A stretch of 34,022 nucleotides of DNA from an uncultured Myxococcales bacterium (GTDB lineage Bacteria; Myxococcota_A; UBA9042; CAIXZC01), in contig CAIXZC010000111.1 of the NCBI GenBank assembly GCA_903923815.1, forward strand, positions 1 through 34,022, read 5' to 3'. Below the pieces are notes generated by a model. That model was not told where the DNA came from and searched no databases. It saw nothing but the letters and a program-made list of their open reading frames with translations. Positions 8,527 through 21,050 of this stretch are shown piece by piece (the stretch's first letter is position 1; every line of letters begins with the position of its first letter). A program made the position numbers and the translations under genes.

Positions 8527-10806
8527 ATGATCCGGACAAGGACAATCCTTGCCCTGTTGCTATTGCTTGCTGCCGTGTATGCAGTGCTGCTGCCGGTGCT
8601 GACGGCGCGCCAGACCGACGAGCTGGCGGAGGGGCAGCTGCGGAACCTTGCCTATGCCAAGGCCGCGGCGCTTGAAGTGGGCTTTCTGCGGGCGGTGGAG
8701 GACTGTCAGGCCTTGGACCGGGCAGCGGGCCCGGCGCGCGGGGTCGCTGTGGTCCTTTCGAAGACGGCCCCGGAGGGTCTGTCAGCCAGTTACCTGGGTT
8801 GCGGGCAGGGCGATGTCCCGACGACGCCCGCCACTGATCAGGTGTCCTTTCGGTTTCGGCGCGGCGAGACCCTGTTCGTGGTCCAGTTGGCCCTGGGCGG
8901 GGACTGCCGGCTGGAGTGTGTGCGCCCCCTGGCCCAGTTGTCCGTGAAGCCCCTCACCGGCACCCCCAATGTGGCCAGTGTCCTGATCCATGAACGAGGC
9001 CAGGTGCTGGCCCACCCCAAGACATTCCTGATCGGTACCCTGGCGGACAAGACCTTCGCGGTGGAGGATGTGGCCGCGCTGATTGACCTGCGGGCCAAGG
9101 GAATGGCCCAGGTCTGGGCCACCGATACCCTGGTGCCGCAGCCCGCGATGGCCGCCGTGGCCGTGGTGCGATTGCCGTTGGATTCGGGGTTTTTGGGGCA
9201 GATCGTGGTAGTCCCTGTGGCCGAGTTCCACGCTGGGCGTAACCTGGTGCTGCTGGGGCTTGGGGTGTTGGCGCTGCTGGCCCTGCTGGGGGCCCTGGCC
9301 TTTCGTTTCCACAGGGTTGAAGGCACCAGGATGCTGGCCGGCAGCCCTGGGGCGCTGCATCACACGTCGTTGGTAGAGGATGGTCCTGGGCTGATGTTGG
9401 TTCTGGAGAACGACGGCCGAATCATCTACGCCAACCGCGAGGCCCGCATGGTGTTGGGCCTGCCGGACGACCAACAACCCCCCTGGCCACCCGTGCAGCA
9501 GGTGGCCATCCCGGAGGACCGGGGCAGGTTCCAGCAGCAGCTCAGGCAGGCGGTTCCCGGCAACAGTCAAGCTCCGGTGGTGTTTCGGGTCCTTTGTGCC
9601 GATGGGCGGATTCGGCAGGCCCGAGCGCAACTGCGCCAGATTCCCCTTGGGGTGGGCACCCACGGTGTCCAGGCGACGATTCTGGTGGAGGACGAGGTCA
9701 CGGGCGGTTCCATGGACGCCTTCACCGCGGGTTTTTCGAAGGCCCGGGTTGGGTTGGTCCTGGTGGACGAGCACTTCCGGGTGCGCATGGCCAACCAGGA
9801 GATGGCTCGAATCCTTGGCGTCGCCAGTCCCGAGGAATTGACTGGCACGCCGTTCTACTCGGGTCAGGGCTCGGGGCGGGTCGAGCCTGATGGTGGGGCT
9901 TCCATGGCGGCGGTGGACTCCGCCCAGCCCCGGTTCTTCGGCCCCATAAGGTGCACGGATGGCCAGCGCTACGCGGGCTGGGCCGTGCCCCTCTCCTGCC
10001 GCGAGGGCATCCCCGAGTGCATCATCACCAGCTTCATGAATGTGGAGGAGTTGGCAGCCAATCTGGACCGCGCTGATCAGCGCATGGCGCTGCTGTCGGC
10101 GGGTTTGATGGCGGCCGGCGCGGAGGCCTGGCACTTCGACCGCGAGGCGGATTCGTTGACCGTCTGCCGACCCTTCATTCTGGGCCAGCAGCACAGCTTG
10201 GACTGTCGTCCCGTGGCGTCCTGGCGTCAGGGGGCGGAGGCCTTGCCCCCGGAGCTCGTCCAAGCCCTTGATGCCGTGGGTCCTGATTCCAAACGCTTGG
10301 AGGTCCTGGTCCCTCGGTCCGGCAAGGACGGCGCAGAGGGGAGGCAGTTGATGCGTGGGGCCCTGCTGGGGAATGGCCGGGTGGCGGGGATTTCGCTGGG
10401 CCTGGAGTCCCAGTTGGCCGAGCTGGATCACCTGCGGCGGGATCTGCTGGTGCGGGATCTGGTCATCACCCAGGCGGCGGTGCCGTACTTTCTGTCGGAC
10501 TTCGAGCTGGGCCATCTGCACCTGTCCGCTGCGGCAGCCCGGGTCTTCGGTCTGGACAGTGGCGAGGAGGAGCTGCAAATGACTAGCCCCGCGCCGTTGT
10601 TGGCGCGAATGGACGCTGCCAGCCAGGAGCGCCTGGAGCGCGACTTCCGTGAGGGGCGCCAGAAGGGCTCCATGTTGGAAAGCTGGTTCTCCATGGCCCC
10701 CGAGTTCGGTGGGTCCAGCTACTCAATTCGCGCCCTGTTGACGCACACTCCCGGCGCCTCCCGGCCCGTCATGGTCGGGGTCCTGTTGGACCGAAATCTG
10801 CTTTGA
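8527..10806 (+). CDS. membrane-anchored PAS-domain sensor protein without recognisable output domain
   Basis: N-terminal TM (TILALLLLLAAVYAVLLPVL), extracytoplasmic region, second TM (LVLLGLGVLALLALLGALAF), PAS-like segments (GLMLVLENDGRIIYANREARMVLGL; ARVGLVLVDEHFRVRMANQEMARILGV). Start set at the internal ATG. Confidence 0.7.
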   Translation: MIRTRTILALLLLLAAVYAVLLPVLTARQTDELAEGQLRNLAYAKAAALEVGFLRAVEDCQALDRAAGPARGVAVVLSKTAPEGLSASYLGCGQGDVPTTPATDQVSFRFRRGETLFVVQLALGGDCRLECVRPLAQLSVKPLTGTPNVASVLIHERGQVLAHPKTFLIGTLADKTFAVEDVAALIDLRAKGMAQVWATDTLVPQPAMAAVAVVRLPLDSGFLGQIVVVPVAEFHAGRNLVLLGLGVLALLALLGALAFRFHRVEGTRMLAGSPGALHHTSLVEDGPGLMLVLENDGRIIYANREARMVLGLPDDQQPPWPPVQQVAIPEDRGRFQQQLRQAVPGNSQAPVVFRVLCADGRIRQARAQLRQIPLGVGTHGVQATILVEDEVTGGSMDAFTAGFSKARVGLVLVDEHFRVRMANQEMARILGVASPEELTGTPFYSGQGSGRVEPDGGASMAAVDSAQPRFFGPIRCTDGQRYAGWAVPLSCREGIPECIITSFMNVEELAANLDRADQRMALLSAGLMAAGAEAWHFDREADSLTVCRPFILGQQHSLDCRPVASWRQGAEALPPELVQALDAVGPDSKRLEVLVPRSGKDGAEGRQLMRGALLGNGRVAGISLGLESQLAELDHLRRDLLVRDLVITQAAVPYFLSDFELGHLHLSAAAARVFGLDSGEEELQMTSPAPLLARMDAASQERLERDFREGRQKGSMLESWFSMAPEFGGSSYSIRALLTHTPGASRPVMVGVLLDRNLL

Positions 10807-11019
10807 TTGCGCGGGATTTCAAAAAATAAATTCTGGCTTTTTGCCTGGCAGGGATTTAATATCGCGGTCACCTTCTTGAGGGGAGAGGCGCCACATCCGA
10901 CCGGTCGAACCGGGAAGGCAGCGTGCTTCAACCTTCGGTGGGTGCGCGGGGAGGTCCCGCAAAGGGCGGTCTAGCGGCCGCCTTGTCAGAAACTGTGTTT
11001 GGTTGCGAGGGTCTGAGCA

Positions 11020-11322
11020 ATGGCGAAAAAACTCTTCATTGGTGGGTTGTCCTGGAGCACGACTGACGAGACCTTGGGGGCTGCCTTTGGCGCCTTCGGC
11101 GAAGTGATCGAGGCCCGAGTGGTCACCGAAAGGGGCACGGGCCGGTCCAGGGGGTTTGGTTTTGTCACCTTCGGTGCCGAAGAGGCCGCCAAGGCGGCCG
11201 TGGCCGAGATGAACGGCCGCGAGCTTGACGGCCGGCAGATCCGCGTGGACGAGGCCAAGGAGAACGACCGGGAGCCCCGCGGCGAGCGCCGCCCTCCTCG
11301 CTACAACCGCGACGAGCAGTGA
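11020..11322 (+). CDS. RRM-type RNA-binding protein
   Basis: RNP2 LFIGGL and RNP1 RGFGFVTF; 100 aa with an Arg-rich tail. Confidence 0.95.
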   Translation: MAKKLFIGGLSWSTTDETLGAAFGAFGEVIEARVVTERGTGRSRGFGFVTFGAEEAAKAAVAEMNGRELDGRQIRVDEAKENDREPRGERRPPRYNRDEQ

Positions 11323-11347
11323 CCTGACAATCAGTCTTGAGCCCTTG

Positions 11348-11374
11348 AGGCCGCCTTCGGGCGGCCTTTTTTTT
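11348..11374 (+). terminator. rho-independent terminator after the RRM gene
   Basis: AGGCCGCC-TTCG-GGCGGCCT stem (8 bp, UUCG tetraloop) followed by TTTTTTTT. Confidence 0.93.
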
Positions 11375-13346
11375 AGCGTCGCACTCTTGCTGCGCGGCGG
11401 GACACGAGAGCGGCCCCCAGCAGAAGCAGCAACAGCCAACCCCCGAAGCCCCCACCGGAACCAGCGCCCAGGCTGCAGCCGACGCCCTGCTTTTCGCCTC
11501 CGTCCCCGTTGCCGGCGGCCTCGGTGGTGTCGGGCCAGGTGTCCGCGGGGAAGGTGTCTGGTTCGGCCGTAGTCTCATCTTCGGTGACGTCTTTGTCGGC
11601 GCTGAGGTCCACCGCGTCGGAGGGGTCTTCGTCCACGGGCGGGTTGGGGTCCAGGTCAAGCTGGACCTCCAGCACCTGCAGACGGCCCGTCTGGGTGAAG
11701 TCCAGGGTGGCGGGCAGGTAGCCGGGGGCGCTGATCTCAAGCTGGCCGGGGCCCTGGTCGGCGTCCAGGGCGACCAGACCGACGCTTAGGGTGGTGCCGC
11801 AGCGTTGGCCCAGGCAGACGCGGGCGCCGGAGAGGTCGCTGCCGTCGGCCAGGGCCTTGACGTGGACCAGGACGCGGCCGTCGGCCTCGGGGCGGCCCAC
11901 CAGCGCCAGGGAAGGGGGCCACTTGCCGTAGGTGTCGAAGTTGCCGTGGAAGAGGGGGCGGTGGAAGGGCAGCAGGCCCGAGCCCACCAGGGGGTCCAGG
12001 CAGGTGGTGAAGGCGGGCAGGTCGCTGGGGGGGAGCAGCAGTTCGGCGCAGAAGCCCACGGCGTTGTCGGGCTGGGGGTGGAAGGTCAGTTCGATGACGG
12101 GGCGCTCGTGGAGGACCAGGTGTTCGGGGTCCACGGTGAGCTGGAAGTCCTGCTGGGCCAGGACCTCGTTGGCGGCGTCGGCAAGGCCGGGGCTGTCCTT
12201 CACGACGCGCAGGGTGAGGGGCGCGTCAATGGGCAGGGTGGAGTAGAGGCGAAGCTCGACGCGCATGGTGTCGGGGGGGGCGTCGGGGGAGAGGCTGGCG
12301 ACCTCGTTGCCCTCGGTGTCCAGCCAGCGCAGGCGGTCCACCACCAGGCCCTGCTGGACGGTGTAGAGGGCGGGCAGGTGGCGCAGCAGGCTGACCAGAT
12401 TCCCGCTGATGATGGCGCGGCCCGTGTAGATGGGCCAGTGGCTGTCGTCGGGACGGGCAGTCAGTTCGTCCTGCAGGAAGGAGGGCCCCAGGGTCGCCAC
12501 CTTGTTGTAGGTCTCGTTCCAGTAGGTGCGGCTGCCCAGGGGGCCGGCCAGGAGGCGCTCTTTTTCCGCCTTCTGCTCTGGCGTGGGGATGTACTCCTCG
12601 CCCAGCAGTTTGTGCAGCAGGCCCCCGAAGGCCAGCTCGGCGGCGGGTTTCAGGTTGGTGCCCCCGAGGGTCAGCTTGACCATGGCCTTGGCGGCGGCCT
12701 TGTCCATGTCCCCAAGGTAGCCCGCGGCCATGTCGCCAAGCTGCTGGAGGTCTGCGGCGACGGCGTCGCAGTTCAGGCTCATGGCGTAGTAGGTCTCGCA
12801 CTGGGCGCAGTACCACGCGGTCAGGTCCAGCATGCGCTGCCGGGCCTCGGGGCCGTCCAGCCAGAAGTACCAGCCCAGGTCCACCACGGCGTTCCAGTCA
12901 CCCACCACCAGATCCCCGAAGATGTCCAGGATGCCCTGGCTTTCACCCTCTGCGTGGTCGTCCCCGGGCATGAGGTCGAAGGGCCCGAGGGGCGCGCCGG
13001 AGAAGAGGGTGGGCACCACGAAGGGGTCCGCTGAATCATCCGAGCAGTTGTGGGCCAGGTGCCCCAGGGCGAAGAGGCGGTGCTGGGCATCCAGGGGCAT
13101 GGCCGCCTCCAGCAGGTGGTAGCCAAGCTGCCGGGAGTGGCCGAAGGTCACCGAGTTCAGGACGTTCTCCAGGTCCGGGCCCTGGGCACCCATGTGCAGG
13201 TACAGCAGGGCGTCGGGGGCCTCGGCGTCGGCAGCCCAGGCGGGGTCCGCGGCGGCCTTCATGGAGAGGGCCAGATCGGCCTCCCGGATGTGGACGCCGG
13301 GGCCAAAGGAGGAGAGGGCGGCAAGCAGGACAAGGATCTGGGTCAT
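11373..13346 (-). CDS. secreted zinc-dependent phospholipase C-like protein with MYXO-CTERM-like C-terminal sorting tail
   Basis: Signal-like N-terminus MTQILVLLAALSSFGPG; HSRQLGYHLLEAA and ALGHLAHNCSDDSADPF resemble Zn-PLC metal ligands; C-terminus GVGCSLGAGSGGGFGGWLLLLLLGAALVSRRAARVRR. Start moved to the ATG at 13346. Confidence 0.6.
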   Translation of the reverse strand: MTQILVLLAALSSFGPGVHIREADLALSMKAAADPAWAADAEAPDALLYLHMGAQGPDLENVLNSVTFGHSRQLGYHLLEAAMPLDAQHRLFALGHLAHNCSDDSADPFVVPTLFSGAPLGPFDLMPGDDHAEGESQGILDIFGDLVVGDWNAVVDLGWYFWLDGPEARQRMLDLTAWYCAQCETYYAMSLNCDAVAADLQQLGDMAAGYLGDMDKAAAKAMVKLTLGGTNLKPAAELAFGGLLHKLLGEEYIPTPEQKAEKERLLAGPLGSRTYWNETYNKVATLGPSFLQDELTARPDDSHWPIYTGRAIISGNLVSLLRHLPALYTVQQGLVVDRLRWLDTEGNEVASLSPDAPPDTMRVELRLYSTLPIDAPLTLRVVKDSPGLADAANEVLAQQDFQLTVDPEHLVLHERPVIELTFHPQPDNAVGFCAELLLPPSDLPAFTTCLDPLVGSGLLPFHRPLFHGNFDTYGKWPPSLALVGRPEADGRVLVHVKALADGSDLSGARVCLGQRCGTTLSVGLVALDADQGPGQLEISAPGYLPATLDFTQTGRLQVLEVQLDLDPNPPVDEDPSDAVDLSADKDVTEDETTAEPDTFPADTWPDTTEAAGNGDGGEKQGVGCSLGAGSGGGFGGWLLLLLLGAALVSRRAARVRR

Positions 13347-13377
13347 GGAGAGGTGCTCCTGTGCTTGGAGGACGGAA

Positions 13378-13406
13378 ATACTAAAACAGGAAATCGGAAA
13401 AGTCAT
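13378..13406 (-). promoter_or_regulatory. candidate promoter for the Zn-PLC-like gene
   Basis: On the minus strand ATGACT, 17-bp spacer, TAGTAT. Confidence 0.45.
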
Positions 13407-13445
13407 ACGGAACAGCACGCGCGCCAGGGGGGGGTGGGGGCGAGT

Positions 13446-13475
13446 GTAATGTGTAAGGTCCTGACCCCAGGGGCT
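13446..13475. repeat. possible REP-like sequence (TAATGTGTAAGGTCCTGACCCCAGGGGCTCC)
   Basis: Minus strand reads GGGGTCAGGACCTTACACATTACA, resembling GGGGTCAGG-type REP/RAYT-associated termini as I recall them; not verified. Confidence 0.35.
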
Positions 13476-13489
13476 CCCCGCCGTTTACG

Positions 13490-13518
13490 TTGACTTAATA
13501 GGTATTGGGCTGTAATAA
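13490..13518 (+). promoter_or_regulatory. candidate promoter for typA
   Basis: TTGACT (13490-13495) with TGTAAT/TAATAA 15-17 bp downstream. Confidence 0.45.
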
Positions 13519-13579
13519 GGGGCGCGCATTTTTCCGGGCGGCGCTGTCGCCGCGAATTCCTATTGGAAGGCTTCCCGAA

Positions 13580-15433
13580 ATGAGGAAAGAACATATCCGT
13601 AACGTCGCCATCATCGCCCATGTGGACCACGGCAAGACCAGCCTTGTGGACCAGTTGCTGCGCCAGAGTGGCCAGTTTGGGCGTGGTGAGCTGGAGGGTG
13701 ACTGCATCCTGGACTCCAACCCCCTGGAGCGGGAGCGGGGCATCACCATCCTGGCCAAGAACTGCGCCCTTGATTACAAGGACAACGCCGGCATCGATTA
13801 CCACATCAACATCGTGGACACCCCGGGTCACGCGGACTTCAGCGGCGAGGTGGAGCGCGTGCTGCGCATGGCCGACGGCGTCATGCTGCTGGTGGACGCC
13901 TTCGAGGGCGTCATGCCACAGACCCGCTACGTGCTGTCCAAGGCCCTCGAACTGGGCCTGCAGCCCCTGGCCGTGGTCAACAAGATGGACAAGCCCAACG
14001 TGCGCCCCGAGGAGGTCCTGAACGAGATCTTCGATCTCATGGTGGATCTGGGCGCCGACGAGGAGAAGGCGCTGTCCTTCCCCGTGGTCTACGCGTCCGC
14101 CCGGCAGGGCTGGGCGGTGGCTGACTTCAAGGACGTCCCCACGGACGGCAAGGGCGACATCCGGGCCATCTTCGAGGCCATCATCAAGCACATCCCCGCC
14201 CCCGAGATTCCCGACGGCCAGCCCCTGGCGGCCCTGGTGACCAACATCGACTACAACGACTACGTGGGCCGAATCGGCGTGGGCCGCGTGCTCTCGGGCG
14301 ACCTGGAGCTGGGCAAGGATGTGGTGGTGCATGGCCGGGGCCGCAGTTCGGCCTCCGTGCGTCCCACCAAGTACTACACGTTCTCGGGCCTGGGCAAGAA
14401 GGAGACCAAGCGGGTGGAGGCCGGTGACCTGTTCTCCGTCGAGGGGATCGGGGACATCGACATCGGGGACGGCCTGTGCCTGCCCGATCAGCCGGTGGCG
14501 TTCCCCACCCTGCCCGTGGAGCAGCCCACCTTGCACATGAGCTTTCGCATCAACGACGGCCCCTTCAGCGGGCGGGACGGCAAGTTCATGACCAGCCGTC
14601 AGATCTGGGACCGCCTGTCCCGGGAGCTGAAGCGCAACGTGTCCCTGCGGGTGGAGAAGCGGGAGGACGACTTCTTCGTTTCCGGCCGCGGCCTGCTGCA
14701 CCTGGGCGTGCTGCTGGAGAACATGCGCCGGGAGGGCTACGAGCTGACCGTGGGCAAGCCCCGGGTGCTGTTCAAGGAAGAGAACGGCGTGAAGCTGGAG
14801 CCCATGGAGCAGGTGGTCATCGACATCCCGTCCGAGATGCAGGGCGTGGCCATGGAACTGATGGGGGACCGCAAGGCCGAGTTGACCGTCTGCCGCATGA
14901 AGGACGCCACCGCGCACCTGGAGTTCGTGGCCCCCACCCGGGGCCTCATCGGGCTGACCAGGAAGCTGCTGTTCGCCACCCACGGCGAGGCCATCATCAA
15001 CCACCGCTTCCTGGAGTACGGCCCCCACCGCGGGCCCATCAGCGGCCGCCCCAATGGGGTCATGGTGGCTACGGAGACGGGCAAGGTCACGGCCTATGCG
15101 CTGGACGGCCTGTCGGACCGCGGCATCATGTTCGTGGAGCCCGGCGACGACGTCTACGAGGGCCAGATCGTGGGCGAGCACAACAAGCCCAATGACATCG
15201 ACGTGAACGTGGTGCGGCTCAAGAAGCTGACCAACGTGCGCTCCGCCACCAAGGAGATGACGGTCATCCTGAAGGTGGCCCGCAAGTTGACCCTGGAGAC
15301 CGCGCTGGAGTACATCGAGAGGGACGAGGCCGCCGAGATCACTCCCGGCGCCATCCGCATCCGCAAGCTGTTCCTCAAGGAGTGCGACCGCCGCCGTTTC
15401 AGCCGCCAGGAGGCTGAAGATCAGGGTCAGTGA
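13580..15433 (+). CDS. typA: translational GTPase TypA/BipA
   Basis: [60 protein letters not shown]. Confidence 0.97.
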   Translation: MRKEHIRNVAIIAHVDHGKTSLVDQLLRQSGQFGRGELEGDCILDSNPLERERGITILAKNCALDYKDNAGIDYHINIVDTPGHADFSGEVERVLRMADGVMLLVDAFEGVMPQTRYVLSKALELGLQPLAVVNKMDKPNVRPEEVLNEIFDLMVDLGADEEKALSFPVVYASARQGWAVADFKDVPTDGKGDIRAIFEAIIKHIPAPEIPDGQPLAALVTNIDYNDYVGRIGVGRVLSGDLELGKDVVVHGRGRSSASVRPTKYYTFSGLGKKETKRVEAGDLFSVEGIGDIDIGDGLCLPDQPVAFPTLPVEQPTLHMSFRINDGPFSGRDGKFMTSRQIWDRLSRELKRNVSLRVEKREDDFFVSGRGLLHLGVLLENMRREGYELTVGKPRVLFKEENGVKLEPMEQVVIDIPSEMQGVAMELMGDRKAELTVCRMKDATAHLEFVAPTRGLIGLTRKLLFATHGEAIINHRFLEYGPHRGPISGRPNGVMVATETGKVTAYALDGLSDRGIMFVEPGDDVYEGQIVGEHNKPNDIDVNVVRLKKLTNVRSATKEMTVILKVARKLTLETALEYIERDEAAEITPGAIRIRKLFLKECDRRRFSRQEAEDQGQ

Positions 15434-15436
15434 GGC

Positions 15437-18619
<3,183 letters not shown>

Positions 18620-18683
18620 GGAGGCCTCCGAACGCACGCGACGCGCGGGGATTCTACGCCCGCCCAGGGAAACGGCAAAGTTG

Positions 18684-18697
18684 TTGCCCGCGGGCAA
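18684..18697. promoter_or_regulatory. 14-bp perfect palindrome in the divergent kinase promoter region
   Basis: TTGCCCGCGGGCAA equals its own reverse complement; overlaps a TTGTTG-N17-TAGCAT promoter-like arrangement (18681-18709). Confidence 0.6.
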
Positions 18698-18740
18698 GTC
18701 TGTTAGCATCGTTGACCTGCGGTTCCTGGGGAGGACAAGC

Positions 18741-20837
18741 ATGCTGGATCCAACTGTCCGTTCTGCGCTGTCAGCCCTGATCAGCGCCTCAGAGGACTAC
18801 CTCATGGGACGAATCCTGGCCTATGCCAGGGAGCGGGGCTACTCACGCTTCACGTCTACTCTCAAGGAGGCCTGGCGCCTGTCCATCCAGGGTCTGAGCG
18901 CCTCCGTGGTGGGGGCCCTCGGGGAGGAGGGGCTACAACTGGAGTTGTCGCCGGAGGACACCTTCGTGGGCGATCACATCTGCAACTTCGCCGTGGCCGA
19001 GGCCATCTCCCATCGCACCCGGGGCGTCACGCTGCCCATGTTCCTGGGCCTGTTCAAGTACTACCGGCAGGTCTACCTTGACCTGGTCCTGGAGCAGGGC
19101 GCGGTGTCCACCGCAGACAAGATGGCCATGCTGCACTTCCTGGACCGGGCCTTCGACCGAATGGAGATCGCCTACTGCCAGGAATGGAGCTCCCATGGCG
19201 AGGGGGCCCTGCTGGAGGAACTCCAGGTCAAGAACCGCGAAGTCACCAACGAGAAGAACGCCTACCTGACCGTGTTCGAGAGTCTCTCCGACCCCGTCAT
19301 ACTGATCGATGGCGCACGTCGCATAGTGAACCTGAACCTGGCCGCCGCACGGCTGCTGGACCCCCTGGCCCAGCCCGGCCAGATCTACTACGGCATGGTG
19401 CAGCCGCCATCTCGCTCCGGCAGTGGGCCTGTGGCCGGGACTCTCCCCAGGCGGGGCCCCGGGCTGCCGCTCAAGGAGGCCTTCCCCTGGCTGGAGTCCC
19501 ACCTGGACGATGGCTTCCTGGAGGAGGGGGTGGAGCTGAACCTCGAAGTAGGCGGCACCACGCGGCACTTCGGCCTGAAGGTCTCCAACATGCTGGATGT
19601 CAGCGGCAAGTTCAGCGCCACAGTGCTGTTGCTGCACGACGTTGGTCTGTTGAAGGAGGCCCAGGAGCTTCGCCGCAGCGTCGAGGTGCGCATGCTGGAG
19701 CTGCGGCGCCAGGAGGGCCTGGCCTCCATGGCGGGGGGCATCGCCCACGATTTCAACAACATGCTGGCCACCATCGTCGGGAACGTGGCGCTCATCCGCG
19801 AGCAACTGCCTTGGGACGCCCCTGTGACCGAACAGGTCGTCCAGATCCAGCGGACGGCGGTATCAGCTTCCGAGCTGGCCTCCCAGATGCTGGCCTACTC
19901 GGGCAAGGGGCATTTCCGACTTGGGGCCCTGGACTTGAACGATGAGGTGGAGAAGACGGCGCGGCTGATCCAGAGCACCGTCACGGCGCGCTATCCTGTG
20001 GACCTGCGTCTGGAGCACGACCTGCCCCTGGCCCAGGCGGAGGGTCGCCAGATCCGGCAACTCCTGATGGAGCTGTGCCTCAATGCCCAGGAGGCCTACC
20101 GGGGGGCTGAGGGGCGGATTCTGGTGAGGACCTTCCTGGCGGATTTGCGGCAGGCCGACCTTGACGGCATGCGGATCGGCACGGAGCGACACCCAGGCAC
20201 CTATCTTGCGTTGGAGGTGGGGGACCAGGGGGAGGGGATGACGCCGGAGGTCCTGGCGCGGGCCTTTGACCCCTTCTTCACCACCAGGATGGTTGGCCGC
20301 GGGCTTGGGCTGGCGGCGGTCTATGGCATAGTCCGAGGGCATGGTGGGGCTCTCCAGGTCCAGTCCAGCCCTGGGGGTGGCAGCTCCGTCACCGTTTATC
20401 TGCAGGTGGCACCGGCCCCGGAGCCCGCCGATCCGGTAGTGGCCCAATCCCAAGGCCCGGCTCAGGACGCCAGGTCCCACCGAATGCTGCTGGTTGACGA
20501 TGAGGCCTCAGTGGCCTACGTGTTCTCCAGACTGCTGGCCCTCAAGGGCTTTTCGGTGGTGGTGGCCAAGGATGGGGAGGACGCCCTGGCCAAGGCTCAG
20601 AGCCAGGGGCCCTTTGACCTGGTGCTGACGGACTGGACCATGCCCGGGCTGTCAGGCAAGGCGCTGCTAGAGGCACTTGGGAGCCAGTTGCCCGGAGTGC
20701 CCCTGGTGGTCATGAGCGGATTCGCGGAGGATGCCCTGGATTCCCTGGGCGGAGAAGTGCCCTTCATCCACAAGCCCTTCTCCCTTGGAGACCTTCTGAG
20801 CTTCCTTGAACGACTTGGCTTCTACCGCAAAGGCTAG
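18741..20837 (+). CDS. hybrid histidine kinase (uncharacterised helical N-terminus, PAS, HisKA, HATPase, receiver)
   Basis: SMAGGIAHDFNNMLATIVGNVAL H-box; EGMTPEVLARAFDPFFTTRMVGRGLGLAAVYGIVRGHGG; receiver MLLVDDEASVAYVFSRLL...LVLTDWTMPGLSG. Start at the internal ATG preceded by GGGGAGGA. Confidence 0.9.
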   Translation: MLDPTVRSALSALISASEDYLMGRILAYARERGYSRFTSTLKEAWRLSIQGLSASVVGALGEEGLQLELSPEDTFVGDHICNFAVAEAISHRTRGVTLPMFLGLFKYYRQVYLDLVLEQGAVSTADKMAMLHFLDRAFDRMEIAYCQEWSSHGEGALLEELQVKNREVTNEKNAYLTVFESLSDPVILIDGARRIVNLNLAAARLLDPLAQPGQIYYGMVQPPSRSGSGPVAGTLPRRGPGLPLKEAFPWLESHLDDGFLEEGVELNLEVGGTTRHFGLKVSNMLDVSGKFSATVLLLHDVGLLKEAQELRRSVEVRMLELRRQEGLASMAGGIAHDFNNMLATIVGNVALIREQLPWDAPVTEQVVQIQRTAVSASELASQMLAYSGKGHFRLGALDLNDEVEKTARLIQSTVTARYPVDLRLEHDLPLAQAEGRQIRQLLMELCLNAQEAYRGAEGRILVRTFLADLRQADLDGMRIGTERHPGTYLALEVGDQGEGMTPEVLARAFDPFFTTRMVGRGLGLAAVYGIVRGHGGALQVQSSPGGGSSVTVYLQVAPAPEPADPVVAQSQGPAQDARSHRMLLVDDEASVAYVFSRLLALKGFSVVVAKDGEDALAKAQSQGPFDLVLTDWTMPGLSGKALLEALGSQLPGVPLVVMSGFAEDALDSLGGEVPFIHKPFSLGDLLSFLERLGFYRKG

Positions 20838-20970
20838 ACCGGCGAGCCCGAATGGCGGGGCGCCCTGCAGAACCGCGCGCGTCGGCAAGCGTGCGCCAAG
20901 GCCCCCAGCGCTGCAACCCCCTCCCTTGCGGTCGGGGTTCGGACGAACGGTCCGCTCCAAAAAAACTTCT

Positions 20971-20998
20971 TTGAGCAACGTACTTGGCACAGTAAAGT
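20971..20998 (+). promoter_or_regulatory. candidate promoter for the TerC / polysaccharide cassette
   Basis: TTGAGC (20971-20976), 16-bp spacer, TAAAGT (20993-20998). Confidence 0.5.
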
Positions 20999-21050
20999 CG
21001 GGACCGCGATTTTTGCGTCAGGCTTTGGCCCATCCGCAGCAGGAGTTTGA

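Noticed and set aside
20838-21050. yybP-ykoY (Mn2+) riboswitch upstream of terC
   Set aside because: TerC genes are often under this riboswitch, but I could not find the conserved core sequence here.
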